From NCBI RefSeq assembly GCF_015221995.1, contig NZ_JADFFM010000002.1, positions 868,001 to 932,000 on the forward strand: a DNA stretch of 64,000 nucleotides, given 5' to 3'. A program made the position numbers and the translations under genes. The notes under the pieces were generated by a model. That model was not told where the DNA came from. It did not search any database and saw only the letters and a program-made list of their open reading frames with translations. This stretch comes from Mucilaginibacter boryungensis. GTDB lineage: Bacteria; Bacteroidota; Bacteroidia; Sphingobacteriales; Sphingobacteriaceae. This document shows, piece after piece, positions 8,655-17,855 of this stretch (its first letter is position 1; every line of letters begins with the position of its first letter).

Positions 8655-10316
8655 TTATAACGAAACATCCCGTTTCCAGGGAATAAAATCATCTTGCCCT
8701 AAACGCACGGCTTTAGGTTGCTGGTAGCCACTTGCTACTGTAATTACAAAATCCAGTAACCGTTCTGCCGCCTGCGTAATGGTTTCCGTTCCGTCAATGA
8801 TAGTACCGCAGTTGACATCAATAATGTCAGGCATCTTTTCAGACAATTTAGTATTACTTGATACCTTGATGACCGGGGCGACCGGGTTGCCGGTAGGCGT
8901 TCCCAACCCGGTAGTGAATAAAACAATATTAGCGCCTGCGGCAACTTCAGCTGTAGTACTTTCTACATCGCTGCCGGGTGTACAAAGTAAGTTTAGCCCG
9001 GATGTGGTTACCTTTTCCGGATAATCCAGCACTGCTACAACAGGAGATGTGCCCGCTTTTTTTGCGGCCCCGGCCGATTTGATAGCGTCTGTGATCAAGC
9101 CATCCTTGATGTTTCCCGGTGAAGGATTGGCATGAAACCCCGAACCAACGGCCTTTGCCCGTGCATTGTACGAGGTCATAAGCTCCATAAACTTCAGGGC
9201 TGTCTGCTCGTTTTGACACCGGTTGCTTAATTCCTGCTCCACACCGCACAGTTCGGGAAACTCAGCTAAAATTACTGAACCGCCAAGCGATACCACCATA
9301 TCCGATAGTACACCCAATGTTGGGTTGGCTGAGATACCCGAAAACCCATCCGAACCACCACACTCCAAACCAATACACAAACGGGACAGGGGCGCGGGTT
9401 CCCGTTTGCAGTTATTCGCTTCTACCAAACCGGCAAATGTCCGTTTTAAAGCTTCCTGTAACAGTTTTTTTTCTGTGCCTATCTCCTGCTGCTCCAGCAC
9501 AACCAGTGGTTTTTGAAAATTAGCATCACGCTTCTCTATCTCTTTTAATAAAATAGATGCCTGTGCATGCTGGCAGCCTAAACTTAATACTGTTGCACCC
9601 GCTACATTGGGATGCGTAATATAGCCAGCCAACAGGCCGCAAAGCGCATTAGAGTCGGCGCGTGTGCCCCCGCAACCCAAATCGTGGGTCAAAAATTTGA
9701 TGCCGTCGATATTAGGGAAAAGCCTTTCTGTAACACTTTCATCGGCGGATACATCAAGGTCGGCAGCTAACAGCTCACTTACCGTTTGACCGGCCTTATA
9801 CATTTTTACTAATTTTGTAACTTCGGCAGTATAGCCGCGCGGCTTGCTAAAGCCTAACTGATCGTTCAACGCCTCCCTTAATACCTGCACGTTCCGGTTT
9901 TCACAGAAAACAAGGGGTATTATCAGCCAGTAATTAGCGGTACCCACCGATCCGTCAGCGCGATGATAACCCATAAAGGTTTGCCCGCTAAACTGGTCTA
10001 CATTCGGTTTTACCCATTGTGTTTGCCGGCCGCTTAATTTAAAATCGCTGGCTGCGTGGTAAATGTTATCGACAGAGATCAGCGAGCCCTGGCTAATCGG
10101 CTTACTGGCACGGCCTACCAATACCCCATACATTTTAATTTCGCTCTCGGTAGCCAGATCGTCGATAGTGAATTTATGTTTAGCCGCTATACGGTCTTTA
10201 AGCAGAATCTCTTTACCTGCATGCCTGATAATCGTTCCCACCGGTAAATCTGTCAATGCGACCAATACGTTGTCTGCCGGATGGATGTGCAGATAGTTGG
10301 CTGTTTTATTTTCCAT
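8655..10316 (-). CDS. UxaA-family sugar-acid dehydratase (altronate/galactarate dehydratase type)
   Basis: A 553-residue protein with an N-terminal SAF domain (about residues 10-90, with VALTDLPVGTI) fused to the large UxaA domain starting at MGYHRADGSVGTANYW. Hallmarks include the Cys-rich HDLGCGGTRAD, LSLGCQHAQ and GLECGGSDGFSG segments and TTGLGTPTGNPVAPVIKV near the C terminus. Family members dehydrate altronate, galactarate or related sugar acids to 2-keto-3-deoxy acids, using iron. It lies 20 bases upstream of the SDR in transcription order and 21 bases behind the FucP transporter. In some Bacteroidota this family works on fuconate-like acids, so the substrate is left open. Confidence 0.9.
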   Translation of the reverse strand: MENKTANYLHIHPADNVLVALTDLPVGTIIRHAGKEILLKDRIAAKHKFTIDDLATESEIKMYGVLVGRASKPISQGSLISVDNIYHAASDFKLSGRQTQWVKPNVDQFSGQTFMGYHRADGSVGTANYWLIIPLVFCENRNVQVLREALNDQLGFSKPRGYTAEVTKLVKMYKAGQTVSELLAADLDVSADESVTERLFPNIDGIKFLTHDLGCGGTRADSNALCGLLAGYITHPNVAGATVLSLGCQHAQASILLKEIEKRDANFQKPLVVLEQQEIGTEKKLLQEALKRTFAGLVEANNCKREPAPLSRLCIGLECGGSDGFSGISANPTLGVLSDMVVSLGGSVILAEFPELCGVEQELSNRCQNEQTALKFMELMTSYNARAKAVGSGFHANPSPGNIKDGLITDAIKSAGAAKKAGTSPVVAVLDYPEKVTTSGLNLLCTPGSDVESTTAEVAAGANIVLFTTGLGTPTGNPVAPVIKVSSNTKLSEKMPDIIDVNCGTIIDGTETITQAAERLLDFVITVASGYQQPKAVRLGQDDFIPWKRDVSL

Positions 10317-10337
10317 TTTATTATTTTCCTTTTGCGT

Positions 10338-11621
10338 TTATAATGTTTGCTCTAAACGCAGAGCTGATCTGACCTGATGACCTTTTATACCGTAAATAAA
10401 TATGATAACAAAACACAGCAAAGGCACAATATAGGCTAATTGGATGCTGCCGGTATGGTCAGAAATAAATCCCATTAACAAAGGCGACAGCGCGCCGCCA
10501 ATAATTGCCATTACCAGAAAAGAAGCGGCGATTTTAGTTTCGGCAGCCAAACCATTGATGCCAAGTGCAAAAATAGTTGGGTACATGATAGACATAAAAA
10601 AGGGCACTGCTATTACCGCGTAAAGCGCTATTGTTCCGGTGGTGCTAACAGCTATTATGAGTAGTATGATATTAATTAATGCATAAACACTTAATAAACG
10701 CTGAGGGGAGATGAACCGCATTAAGAAAGTGCCTAAAAAACGGCCTGCCATAAACCCAACCATCGCAATTGCCCCCCACAGAAACGCTGCTTCTTTCTCA
10801 TCAATGGCAGCTACAAATTTGGCATAACGGATAAAAAAGCTACCGACGCCTACCTGCGCACCTACATAAAAGAATTGAGCAATAACTGCCCACTTTAAAT
10901 GGGCATGACGAAGTACTTTAATAGAAAAATTTGTAGCGGGGGCATGACTGTTCGTGTCATCGGCATCTCCCGGGTTAACTTCAGGAATACGTGCGAATAA
11001 GAAAATGATGGTTAGCAGCAGTACGGCTACACCTATAATCAGGTAAGGGGTTTTTACGGTAGAAGCTTCAGACAAAAGATAGTTATTCAATTGCGCAGGA
11101 GACATGCTATTCAATTCCCGGGCAGAATGTTCAACGCCCGAAAGGATAAACCGACCACCTATCAGCGGAGCTATAAACGACCCAAGGCCATTAAATGATT
11201 GTGCAAAATTGAGCCGTTGCGCGGCGGTTTTACGATCGCCGAGGGCTGCGATATATGGATTAGCGGCAGTTTCCAGAAAGGTAGCGCCACTGGCTATAAT
11301 GAACAACGCGAATAGAAAAAAAGTGTAGCTGCGCGCGTTGGCGGCAGGCAAGAAAAGCAAAGCCCCGAGTGCATAAAAAACAAGTCCTGCGATAATAGCT
11401 TTTTTAAAACCGAATTTGTGCATAAAAAAACCGGCAGGTACCGCTATCAGGAAATAAGCAAGGTAAACTGAGAAATCGATAAGCGCGGATTGCATATCGC
11501 TTAACTGACAGGCTTTTTTAAGGTGCGGGATGAGTATAGGGTTAATGTTATGTAAAAAGGCCCACAAAAAGAACAGGGAAGTAACAAGGATGAAGGCAAA
11601 AAAATAGATGGTTCGGTTCAT
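10338..11621 (-). CDS. FucP-type major facilitator sugar:proton symporter
   Basis: A 427-residue membrane protein with about twelve predicted transmembrane helices. I chose the ATG at 11621 (MNRTIYFFAF) because the 16 extra residues of the longer frame are polar and unlike the family. The N-terminal helix FLWAFLHNINPILIPHLK and the following LSDMQSALIDFSVYLAYFLIAVPAG are characteristic of the L-fucose permease family. Family members import fucose, other monosaccharides or unsaturated uronates by proton symport. It is first in a minus-strand operon with the dehydratase and SDR, and is divergent from the AraC regulator. Confidence 0.92.
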   Translation of the reverse strand: MNRTIYFFAFILVTSLFFLWAFLHNINPILIPHLKKACQLSDMQSALIDFSVYLAYFLIAVPAGFFMHKFGFKKAIIAGLVFYALGALLFLPAANARSYTFFLFALFIIASGATFLETAANPYIAALGDRKTAAQRLNFAQSFNGLGSFIAPLIGGRFILSGVEHSARELNSMSPAQLNNYLLSEASTVKTPYLIIGVAVLLLTIIFLFARIPEVNPGDADDTNSHAPATNFSIKVLRHAHLKWAVIAQFFYVGAQVGVGSFFIRYAKFVAAIDEKEAAFLWGAIAMVGFMAGRFLGTFLMRFISPQRLLSVYALINIILLIIAVSTTGTIALYAVIAVPFFMSIMYPTIFALGINGLAAETKIAASFLVMAIIGGALSPLLMGFISDHTGSIQLAYIVPLLCFVIIFIYGIKGHQVRSALRLEQTL

Positions 11622-11762
11622 ATAATACGTGAAATTTGAATCAGTCGTTCGGATATGATTGGTATACAAATAAAGCAGTTATTGAAACTCCAAAAGTTGA
11701 CGTTTTTACCTAATTAGTAAGCTATTTTGTACTTGATGTTGATTTTTTGGTTAACTTGTTGC

Positions 11763-11770
11763 TAATTTTG
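11763..11770 (+). promoter_or_regulatory. Candidate -7 promoter element of the AraC gene
   Basis: TAATTTTG matches the Bacteroidota -7 consensus TAnnTTTG. A TTG lies 21 bases upstream (11739-11741), two more than the ideal 19. The ATG at 11789 begins 18 bases after the element, which supports that start over an upstream TTG. Confidence 0.5.
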
Positions 11771-11788
11771 TTTATTTTCCCAATAAAT

Positions 11789-12685
11789 ATGAAGCCGCAA
11801 CTTTTAAAAGTTTCAAAGGACCTTACTTATTCTTTCAGCGCACGACGGGATACCATGCCGGATATTAATAACCGATGGCATTATCATCCCGAGATTGAAC
11901 TGATATTTTTTAAGCAAGGGAGCGGTACACAATTTATTGGCGATAATATAAGCCGCTTTCAATCGGGCGACTTAATGATCATTGGTGCCGATCTGCCGCA
12001 TTATTGGAAATTTGACGACTGCTATTTTGAGGCCCCGGACGAACAACAGGTTGATGTTTGTGTAGTACATTTCACCGAAAATTTTTGGGGAGATGTATTT
12101 CTAAATATGCCGGAGAATAAGGAGATAAAAAGGTTATTGGAGGCAGCACGGTTGGGTATCAAAATGACTGGCCCCTCACGGAAAGCGATAGGTGATGTGG
12201 TGGAAAATATAATTGCCGGTGAAGGTGCGCGGAAACTTATTTTGTTACTGGAAGTTTTACATACCATTAGTAATTACGGCAACCATTCTACTATAGCCTC
12301 GGTAGGTTTTAAGCATAATTTTGACAGGCAGGAAAAAGATAAGATCAACGCGATATACAATTACTCTATCACGCATTTCAAAAAAACCATATCACTAAGC
12401 GAAATAGCTGCGGTAGCCAATGTCAGTCCCCATACATTTTGCCGGTATTTTAAATCAAAAAGCCGTAGGACCTATTCTTACTTTTTAAAAGAAATACGTA
12501 TTGGCCATGCTTGTAAGTTATTAATAGAAGACAAGCTGAACATAAAAGAAATATGCTTTGAAAGTGGTTTTAATAACCTGGCCAGTTTTCACAAAGCATT
12601 TAAAGAAATAACACGTAAAACGCCACTGAGTTACCAGAAGAGTTATACGCAAGGCTCGGATATTCCTTTAAAAAAGGTTGGATAA
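11789..12685 (+). CDS. AraC-family transcriptional regulator with cupin sensor domain
   Basis: A 298-residue regulator. I chose the ATG at 11789 because a -7 promoter element lies just ahead and the longer frame starts with TTG inside that promoter. The N-terminal cupin carries WHYHPEIELIFFKQGSGTQF and the SGDLMIIGADLPHYW segment, typical of sugar-sensing AraC proteins. The C-terminal 100 residues hold two helix-turn-helix units, with SLSEIAAVANVSPHTFCRYFK and the ICFESGFNNLASFHKAFK signature. It is divergent from the fucP-uxaA-SDR operon with about 165 bases between starts, so it most likely controls that operon and perhaps the PUL. Confidence 0.93.
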   Translation: MKPQLLKVSKDLTYSFSARRDTMPDINNRWHYHPEIELIFFKQGSGTQFIGDNISRFQSGDLMIIGADLPHYWKFDDCYFEAPDEQQVDVCVVHFTENFWGDVFLNMPENKEIKRLLEAARLGIKMTGPSRKAIGDVVENIIAGEGARKLILLLEVLHTISNYGNHSTIASVGFKHNFDRQEKDKINAIYNYSITHFKKTISLSEIAAVANVSPHTFCRYFKSKSRRTYSYFLKEIRIGHACKLLIEDKLNIKEICFESGFNNLASFHKAFKEITRKTPLSYQKSYTQGSDIPLKKVG

Positions 12686-12783
12686 GCAATAACTTAAATA
12701 TGTTTCAATGCACCTGGTTATAGATACGCTTTACAGCTATAACTGAACCGTCCCTTTCATGTTAAGTGTCTAATTGTAAAAAA

Positions 12784-12811
12784 CTTCATGTAAAATTCAC
12801 ATTACATGAAG
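12784..12811. promoter_or_regulatory. Perfect 10-bp inverted repeat, candidate operator
   Basis: The arms CTTCATGTAA (12784-12793) and TTACATGAAG (12802-12811) are exact inverted complements with an 8-base spacer. The repeat lies 10 bases upstream of a -7-like TACATTTG at 12822-12829, the position where a regulator could control the promoter of the PLC-like gene. The arm is AT-rich and there is no T-run after it, so a terminator is less likely. Confidence 0.45.
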
Positions 12812-12821
12812 ATATAAATAT

Positions 12822-12829
12822 TACATTTG
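12822..12829 (+). promoter_or_regulatory. Candidate -7 promoter element of the PLC-like gene
   Basis: TACATTTG matches TAnnTTTG and ends 24 bases before the ATG at 12854. No TTG is found at the ideal -33 distance, so transcription may need an activator. Confidence 0.4.
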
Positions 12830-12853
12830 TTTAAACCCTAATTAATTGTGCTT

Positions 12854-13699
12854 ATGGCAAAGTATTGCTTCAGGCTGTGTAAACTATTTTTTTTAATTTT
12901 TCTCCTGGCAACAGGGTTACAAACCCGGGCGCAAACAATTTCTCTGTTAAATGCCTTCGCCCATAACGATTACTCGCACAAGCACCCATTATTTGATGCA
13001 TTGAATAACGGCTATAACCATGTTGAAGCCGATGTTTATTTATGGCACGGTAAACTTATTGTAACCCATATCCTGCCTATTTTGCATCATAAAAAAGAAC
13101 TGGAACAATTATACTTTCAGCCGCTGGAAGCTTGTGTTAATAACGAAAGCGCAGAAACGAGCGCGCCGGCCTACCCTATTACATTGATGATAGATATTAA
13201 ATCGGGCGCCGATGGCACTTATCGCAAACTGGAGGAGTTGTTGGATAAATACAAATCCATTATCTCGGGGTACGAAAACGGCAAATTTGTACAGCGGAAA
13301 ATAACCGTGGTAATTAGTGGTCATAAGCCCGAAAAATTACTAAAAGCCGAAGGCACTCGCCTGGCATTTATTGACGCTGATTTAATGAGGGCGCGCCAGG
13401 ATACGCTTGCAACAAATGTTTACCAGATGGCCAGTTGCAAATATTCTAAACTGATAAAGTGGAACGGTAAAGGCCAATTCCCCGAAGCACAACGCCAGCG
13501 TTTATGCGCTTATGTGCGCATGGCACATCAATACGGTGAAAAAGTGAGACTATGGAAATCTCCTGACAATAATTCCGTATGGAAAGAGCTGTTAAGTTGC
13601 GGTGTCGATCTGATCAATACTGATAAACTGGTTAAGCTGAAAAACTTCTTACTATTTAATAATAAGGGCGACGCTCCGTCAGCTAATACCGCTTTGTAG
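12854..13699 (+). CDS. Secreted PI-PLC-like / AIM6-type phosphodiesterase-fold protein
   Basis: A 281-residue protein with a signal peptide ending near TRAQ (about residue 28). I chose the ATG at 12854 over a GTG two codons earlier. The mature protein opens with NAFAHNDYSHKHPLFDALNNG and NHVEADVYLWHGKLIVTH, the pattern of the PI-PLC X / glycerophosphodiester phosphodiesterase fold: a first His-Asn, then Glu-Ala-Asp with metal-binding acids, then a second His. The middle has LMIDIKSGADGTY and the end has GVDLINTDKL, both usual in this group. The natural substrate is not known; relatives are called 'AIM6-like' or 'PLC-like'. It is a single-gene unit closed by a terminator. Confidence 0.75.
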   Translation: MAKYCFRLCKLFFLIFLLATGLQTRAQTISLLNAFAHNDYSHKHPLFDALNNGYNHVEADVYLWHGKLIVTHILPILHHKKELEQLYFQPLEACVNNESAETSAPAYPITLMIDIKSGADGTYRKLEELLDKYKSIISGYENGKFVQRKITVVISGHKPEKLLKAEGTRLAFIDADLMRARQDTLATNVYQMASCKYSKLIKWNGKGQFPEAQRQRLCAYVRMAHQYGEKVRLWKSPDNNSVWKELLSCGVDLINTDKLVKLKNFLLFNNKGDAPSANTAL

Positions 13700-13712
13700 T
13701 TTTAAAAATTAA

Positions 13713-13752
13713 ACAAAAAGCCTTTGCATATACAATAGCAAAGGCTTTTGTT
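13713..13752. terminator. Rho-independent terminator after the PLC-like gene
   Basis: The stem ACAAAAGCCTTTGC-like arm (13713-13726) pairs with GCAAAGGCTTTTGTT (13738-13752) around a short AT loop, with A- and T-runs on the outer ends, so it could work in both directions. It lies 14 bases after the stop codon. Confidence 0.85.
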
Positions 13753-13794
13753 ATTTATAATGCCGACCTTTGCCGCTTATCAGCATCATAAGTA

Positions 13795-14763
13795 ATGTCT
13801 ACTGATCCAAAACAAAAACCGGCAACCAAAGAAAACCTGCACCCCCGTAATTCGCACAGAACAGGATACGATTTCAAATTGCTTTGCAAAGCCAGTCCGG
13901 AGCTAAAACACTTTGTTGGCCCAAACCAGTTTGGCGACGAATCGATAGATTTTAGCAACCCGGCGGCGGTAAAAGCCCTGAACAAAGCACTTTTAAAATA
14001 CTATTATGGTGTAGAAGGCTGGGAGATCCCTGAAGGGTACCTTTGCCCTCCCATACCTGGCCGGGCCGATTATCTGCATTATGTGGCTGACATGCTCAGC
14101 GAACTAAACGGTGGCAAAATCCCACGCGGCAAAAAAATAAATGTATTGGATATTGGCATGGGCGCTAATTGTGTTTATCCCTTAATTGGCAGTGCAGTTT
14201 ACGATTGGCGTTTTGTAGGTACCGATATCGATCCGCAGGCAATCCGCTCGGCAAAGGATATCATATCGCACAACCCTAAATTTCAGAATAACATTGTGTT
14301 GCGTTTGCAAACCAACAAGGCCAATATTTTCAAAGGCATTATAAAGGATGGCGAAGGCTTTGATATTACCATGTGCAACCCTCCTTTCCATGCCTCGTTA
14401 CAGGAAGCGCAAATATCTACCGCTACCAAATGGAAAAAACTTGGCGTTGAAAAACAAACTGCCGCGCTAAATTTTGGCGGGCAAAAAACTGAACTATGGT
14501 GCCCCGGTGGCGAGGTAGGTTTTATTCGCCGCATGGTAGAACAAAGCGAGCTTGTAGCGAAACAATGTTTATGGTTTACCAGCCTGGTATCTAAAAAAGA
14601 TACCTTGCCCATTATTTATAAAGCACTGCATGGCTACAAAGCGCTTGAAGTTAAAACCATTACCATGATGCATGGGCAAAAAACAAGCCGCATTATTGCC
14701 TGGACGTTTTTAACACCCGCAGAACAACAGCAATGGAAAAAGGATTTTTGGGATAAGGATTAA
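13795..14763 (+). CDS. rlmF: 23S rRNA (adenine1618-N6)-methyltransferase
   Basis: A 322-residue protein that matches RlmF in order of motifs: HPRNSHRTGYDF near the N terminus, GRADYLHYVADML (about residues 89-101), the AdoMet-binding LDIGMGANCVYPL (118-130), GTDID (142-146) and the catalytic NPPF at residues 195-198. The enzyme methylates A1618 of 23S rRNA on the assembling large ribosomal subunit. The usual length is about 300-330 residues. It starts 42 bases after a terminator and appears to be transcribed alone. Confidence 0.95.
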   Translation: MSTDPKQKPATKENLHPRNSHRTGYDFKLLCKASPELKHFVGPNQFGDESIDFSNPAAVKALNKALLKYYYGVEGWEIPEGYLCPPIPGRADYLHYVADMLSELNGGKIPRGKKINVLDIGMGANCVYPLIGSAVYDWRFVGTDIDPQAIRSAKDIISHNPKFQNNIVLRLQTNKANIFKGIIKDGEGFDITMCNPPFHASLQEAQISTATKWKKLGVEKQTAALNFGGQKTELWCPGGEVGFIRRMVEQSELVAKQCLWFTSLVSKKDTLPIIYKALHGYKALEVKTITMMHGQKTSRIIAWTFLTPAEQQQWKKDFWDKD

Positions 14764-14850
14764 CGATTAGTATCACCCGGATGTGGGTAATTTTTGATTG
14801 CGGCAGCCAAACTATTTTTCTAATTTAAGCCCATTAAAATAACAGCTGCA

Positions 14851-15321
14851 ATGGAAGAACCACAAGCATTAAACTCGGTAGCCGAATTTCACAGAACGTT
14901 TAAACACCCTATACAGGAGCAGCCTAAAATGCCCACCAAAGAGCGTGCTGCATTGAGGGTTTCCCTGCTGGCCGAAGAATTGAAAGAACTACAGCAAGCC
15001 ATTGATGACAACGATATGATTGAAGTAGCCGATGCCCTGTGCGATCTGCAATATGTATTATCGGGTGCCATACTGGAGTTTGGTTTGGGTGAGAAATTTA
15101 AGGCCTTATTTGATGAGGTACACCGGTCTAACATGAGCAAAGCCTGCAAAACCGTTGAGGAAGCACACCAAACCATTGCCCATTATTTAGCCAAAGACAA
15201 CGTTGAAGCCCATTATAAGGAGCTGGACGGCTTGTTCCTGGTTTATCGCACAGCTGATAATAAAACCTTAAAATCCATTGCTTATTCTCCGGCAGGGATC
15301 AAGGCGATGATGGAAGAATAG
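14851..15321 (+). CDS. MazG/PRA-PH-like nucleotide pyrophosphohydrolase
   Basis: A 156-residue all-helical protein. The segment LLAEELKELQQAIDDNDMIEVADALCDLQYV (split across residues about 44-73) has the EExxE...ExxD pattern that binds magnesium in the all-alpha NTP pyrophosphatase superfamily. Family members hydrolyse nucleotides or phosphoribosyl-ATP to monophosphates. There are no his genes nearby, so a histidine role is unlikely; house-cleaning of nucleotides is more plausible. It ends one base before the PfkB-family gene starts, so the two are translationally close. Confidence 0.85.
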   Translation: MEEPQALNSVAEFHRTFKHPIQEQPKMPTKERAALRVSLLAEELKELQQAIDDNDMIEVADALCDLQYVLSGAILEFGLGEKFKALFDEVHRSNMSKACKTVEEAHQTIAHYLAKDNVEAHYKELDGLFLVYRTADNKTLKSIAYSPAGIKAMMEE

Positions 15322-15322
15322 G

Positions 15323-16204
15323 ATGCCCGGATACGACATTTGTTGCATAGGCCACATCACATCTGATAAAGTAGTTACTAATCAATCGGTAATGTACATG
15401 CCGGGCGGCACAGCCTATTATTTTTCGTGCGCGTTAAGCAAATTTCCGATAAAATACCTGCTGGCTACAGCGCTGGCCCCCGCCGAGATACATTATGTAG
15501 AAATGCTTCGCGAGAAAGGCGTTGAAGTAATGGTTCAGCCCAGCGCAAAAACCGTGTTTTTCGAAAACATCTATGGGGAAAATCAGGATGAACGCACCCA
15601 AAATGTATTGGCCATTGCCGATAACTTCAATACCCAACAATTTAGTGATACGGAAGCGCAGATATTTCATTTGGGACCGTTACTTGCTAACGACATTTCT
15701 ATCGACCTGATAAAATTACTGGCCACTAAAGGCCGGGTTAGTTTAGATGTTCAAGGCTATCTGCGCCGGGTTGAGGACCAGAAGGTGTACCCTACTGACT
15801 GGCCGGGGAGAAAGGATGCGCTGCAATACATCGATATTTTAAAAGCTGATGTTGCCGAATTGAAAGCGCTGACCGGATTAAGCGGCGTACGGGATGGTGT
15901 GATGGAAATAGCGGACTGGGGTGTAAAAGAGATAGTGATAACTAATGGCAGCCAGGGATCAACTATATGGCATGCCGGTGTATTTTATGATATCCCTGCT
16001 TTTTCCCCGGAAATAACAATAGACGCCACTGGTTGCGGCGATACCTACATGGCTGGTTATTTATACCAGCGTATAAAAGGTGCAGATATACAACAATCGG
16101 GCAGGTTTGCCGCTGCAATGGCGGGCTTAAAAACAGCTAACGCGGGTGCCTTCCAGGGCACTGTTGCCGAGGTGCAGGCATTTTTAGAAGCAGGCCGAAA
16201 TTAA
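15323..16204 (+). CDS. PfkB-family carbohydrate or nucleoside kinase
   Basis: A 293-residue kinase of the ribokinase fold. The N terminus has the GHITSDKVV and MPGGTAYYFS segments (substrate lid and di-glycine motif). The C-terminal signature reads IDATGCGDTYMAGYL, in which the anion-hole and catalytic Asp of the usual DTxGAGD are kept although the first Ala is Cys. The substrate cannot be deduced. It follows the MazG-like gene by one base, which hints at a shared role in nucleotide or sugar-phosphate metabolism. Confidence 0.88.
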   Translation: MPGYDICCIGHITSDKVVTNQSVMYMPGGTAYYFSCALSKFPIKYLLATALAPAEIHYVEMLREKGVEVMVQPSAKTVFFENIYGENQDERTQNVLAIADNFNTQQFSDTEAQIFHLGPLLANDISIDLIKLLATKGRVSLDVQGYLRRVEDQKVYPTDWPGRKDALQYIDILKADVAELKALTGLSGVRDGVMEIADWGVKEIVITNGSQGSTIWHAGVFYDIPAFSPEITIDATGCGDTYMAGYLYQRIKGADIQQSGRFAAAMAGLKTANAGAFQGTVAEVQAFLEAGRN

Positions 16205-16282
16205 TAGTATTGTATAGACTGTTATCGCTAAATTATTTTTATAATAGCGTAATTGTTTACCAGCCTTTACACATCCCAAATT

Positions 16283-17281
16283 ATGCACATTAAACCGGCC
16301 CTAGCTATTATTAAACAGTTTGTTTTATTATGTTTTCTGTTCATTCTGCAAAGCTGTAATCCACACAAACGGGGTATATGGATAGATGAGCAGATAGAAT
16401 CGAGCGTGCGCGATGATAAACATGCGCTTAATACCACTATGTTGGCTAACTTGAAAGCGAACGAGTTTAAGGCGCTGCAGTTTCTGATGTCGAAAGAAAT
16501 GATGGAGAACCCCGAAATGATAAGGCGGGTAGAGCATCTGAGTAATGACATGAAAACTGATAGCTTTAGTTTGCTGCACGAATATTTTGTAGTTAGCAAA
16601 CCTGGTACCGATATTAACCTAAAAGGAAAAGACCAGGGCGGCAATAATTATGATATTCATTTTGTAAGTACTACCCGTGAGATGTACCTGGCATTTTTTA
16701 CGCCCAAAGGCAGCTTAAATCAGCAACTGATAAGCGCGGTTTATTGCAAGTTTGATTACGGCTGGAAATTGAACGGTCTGGATAGCAGTCCATATATTAT
16801 TAACGGTAAAACCGCTGCCGAGTTATATAACCAGGCTGTAGAACATTATAACAAAGGTTATTTGATTGATGCCTACAATCTGATAACAGAATCGAGCCAA
16901 TGCGCGGTACCATGCGAAGGCTGGGAATATAGCAAAAGCATGGCTATGAATATTTTCCACGGCAAGATATTGCAAGAGTGCAATACCAAATATAAATTCC
17001 CTTACACCATTGCTAAGGTAGCAACCCACCCGCAAATATTTTGGATGGGCATTCAGAAAAACAATGAAGGGCAGTTTCCCCTTATCTATTACAGATCGTC
17101 GATTAAACTAACAGATACTGTAGCCCTGAAAAAAGAGAACGACGAGATAAAAAAAGAAATTGGGAACGTGATGCCCGGAATAAATACAGATAAAAAATAT
17201 GTTTTTTATTCTGCTTTTAACTTGCGCCCAGCACCTAACAAAACGGTAGATCATTTTGATATGACTGATAAATTGCAGTGA
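16283..17281 (+). CDS. Hypothetical lipoprotein
   Basis: A 332-residue protein. I chose the ATG at 16283 because it gives a lipoprotein signal (LLCFLFILQSC, Cys25); the longer frame begins with TTG. The mature protein is mixed helix and strand, with a region YNQAVEHYNKGYLIDAYNLI that resembles a single TPR-like helical hairpin. I do not recognise a family or catalytic motif. It begins about 80 bases behind the kinase gene and is followed by two small lipoproteins. An envelope location is likely; nothing more can be said. Confidence 0.75.
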   Translation: MHIKPALAIIKQFVLLCFLFILQSCNPHKRGIWIDEQIESSVRDDKHALNTTMLANLKANEFKALQFLMSKEMMENPEMIRRVEHLSNDMKTDSFSLLHEYFVVSKPGTDINLKGKDQGGNNYDIHFVSTTREMYLAFFTPKGSLNQQLISAVYCKFDYGWKLNGLDSSPYIINGKTAAELYNQAVEHYNKGYLIDAYNLITESSQCAVPCEGWEYSKSMAMNIFHGKILQECNTKYKFPYTIAKVATHPQIFWMGIQKNNEGQFPLIYYRSSIKLTDTVALKKENDEIKKEIGNVMPGINTDKKYVFYSAFNLRPAPNKTVDHFDMTDKLQ

Positions 17282-17373
17282 TTTTCACTCCTCTCCTTTA
17301 GCGTGAGGCAAGATATAGCCCTTATAGTAGTTAAACTATTATTTCCATTTCCCTATATTTCATATCTTTAGCT

Positions 17374-17754
17374 ATGCTTACGCGATTAAAATTTATTGGC
17401 TTGGCCGGTTTGCTTATAGTAGGCCTGGCCTGTAAAAAAAACGACACGTCTACCGCCCTGACCGGCAAAATAATTATTGCCCGCTGTGGTACGATAGTTA
17501 TACAAATTGATGGCGCGGCCGGCAATGGCGGCGGTACAGCATGGACTAACGCGGGCGCAACCTACACCAATGCGGCCACTATTGGCAACTATTGCTATTT
17601 ATCCGGATTAGGTATTAAGGCTGGCGACAATGTTTCGTTTAAGGTGGTAAAAGAAAACCCTCAGCCTAATGCAAGTTGCATTACAGAATATTGCCTTGCT
17701 TCAGGACCATCTGCGCGTATTTATGTGACGGATGTGGTAAAAACAGGCCCCTGA
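17374..17754 (+). CDS. Small cysteine-rich lipoprotein, paralogue 1
   Basis: A 126-residue lipoprotein with signal box GLAC (Cys20). The mature part carries four further cysteines in the order RCGT, NYCYLSG, SCITEYCL, and ends IYVTDVV. It shares this layout with the next gene, which has KDCGYF, DYCYLVD, CPFPECF and IYINDVV, so the two are tandem duplicates. The domain is probably a small beta-sandwich held by two disulfides. I do not recognise a named family. Confidence 0.8.
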   Translation: MLTRLKFIGLAGLLIVGLACKKNDTSTALTGKIIIARCGTIVIQIDGAAGNGGGTAWTNAGATYTNAATIGNYCYLSGLGIKAGDNVSFKVVKENPQPNASCITEYCLASGPSARIYVTDVVKTGP

Positions 17755-17855
17755 TTGGCCATGACTTAAAGATTTGGGGGAGTGGCTTTACACTTAAACT
17801 GAGTGTAGCATTTTAAGATAATATCCCGTAATACCTGTTATTAAAACCTTTTATT

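Noticed and set aside
14851..15321. MazG-like gene as hisE
   Set aside because: No histidine biosynthesis genes are nearby and the C-terminal part is unlike HisE.
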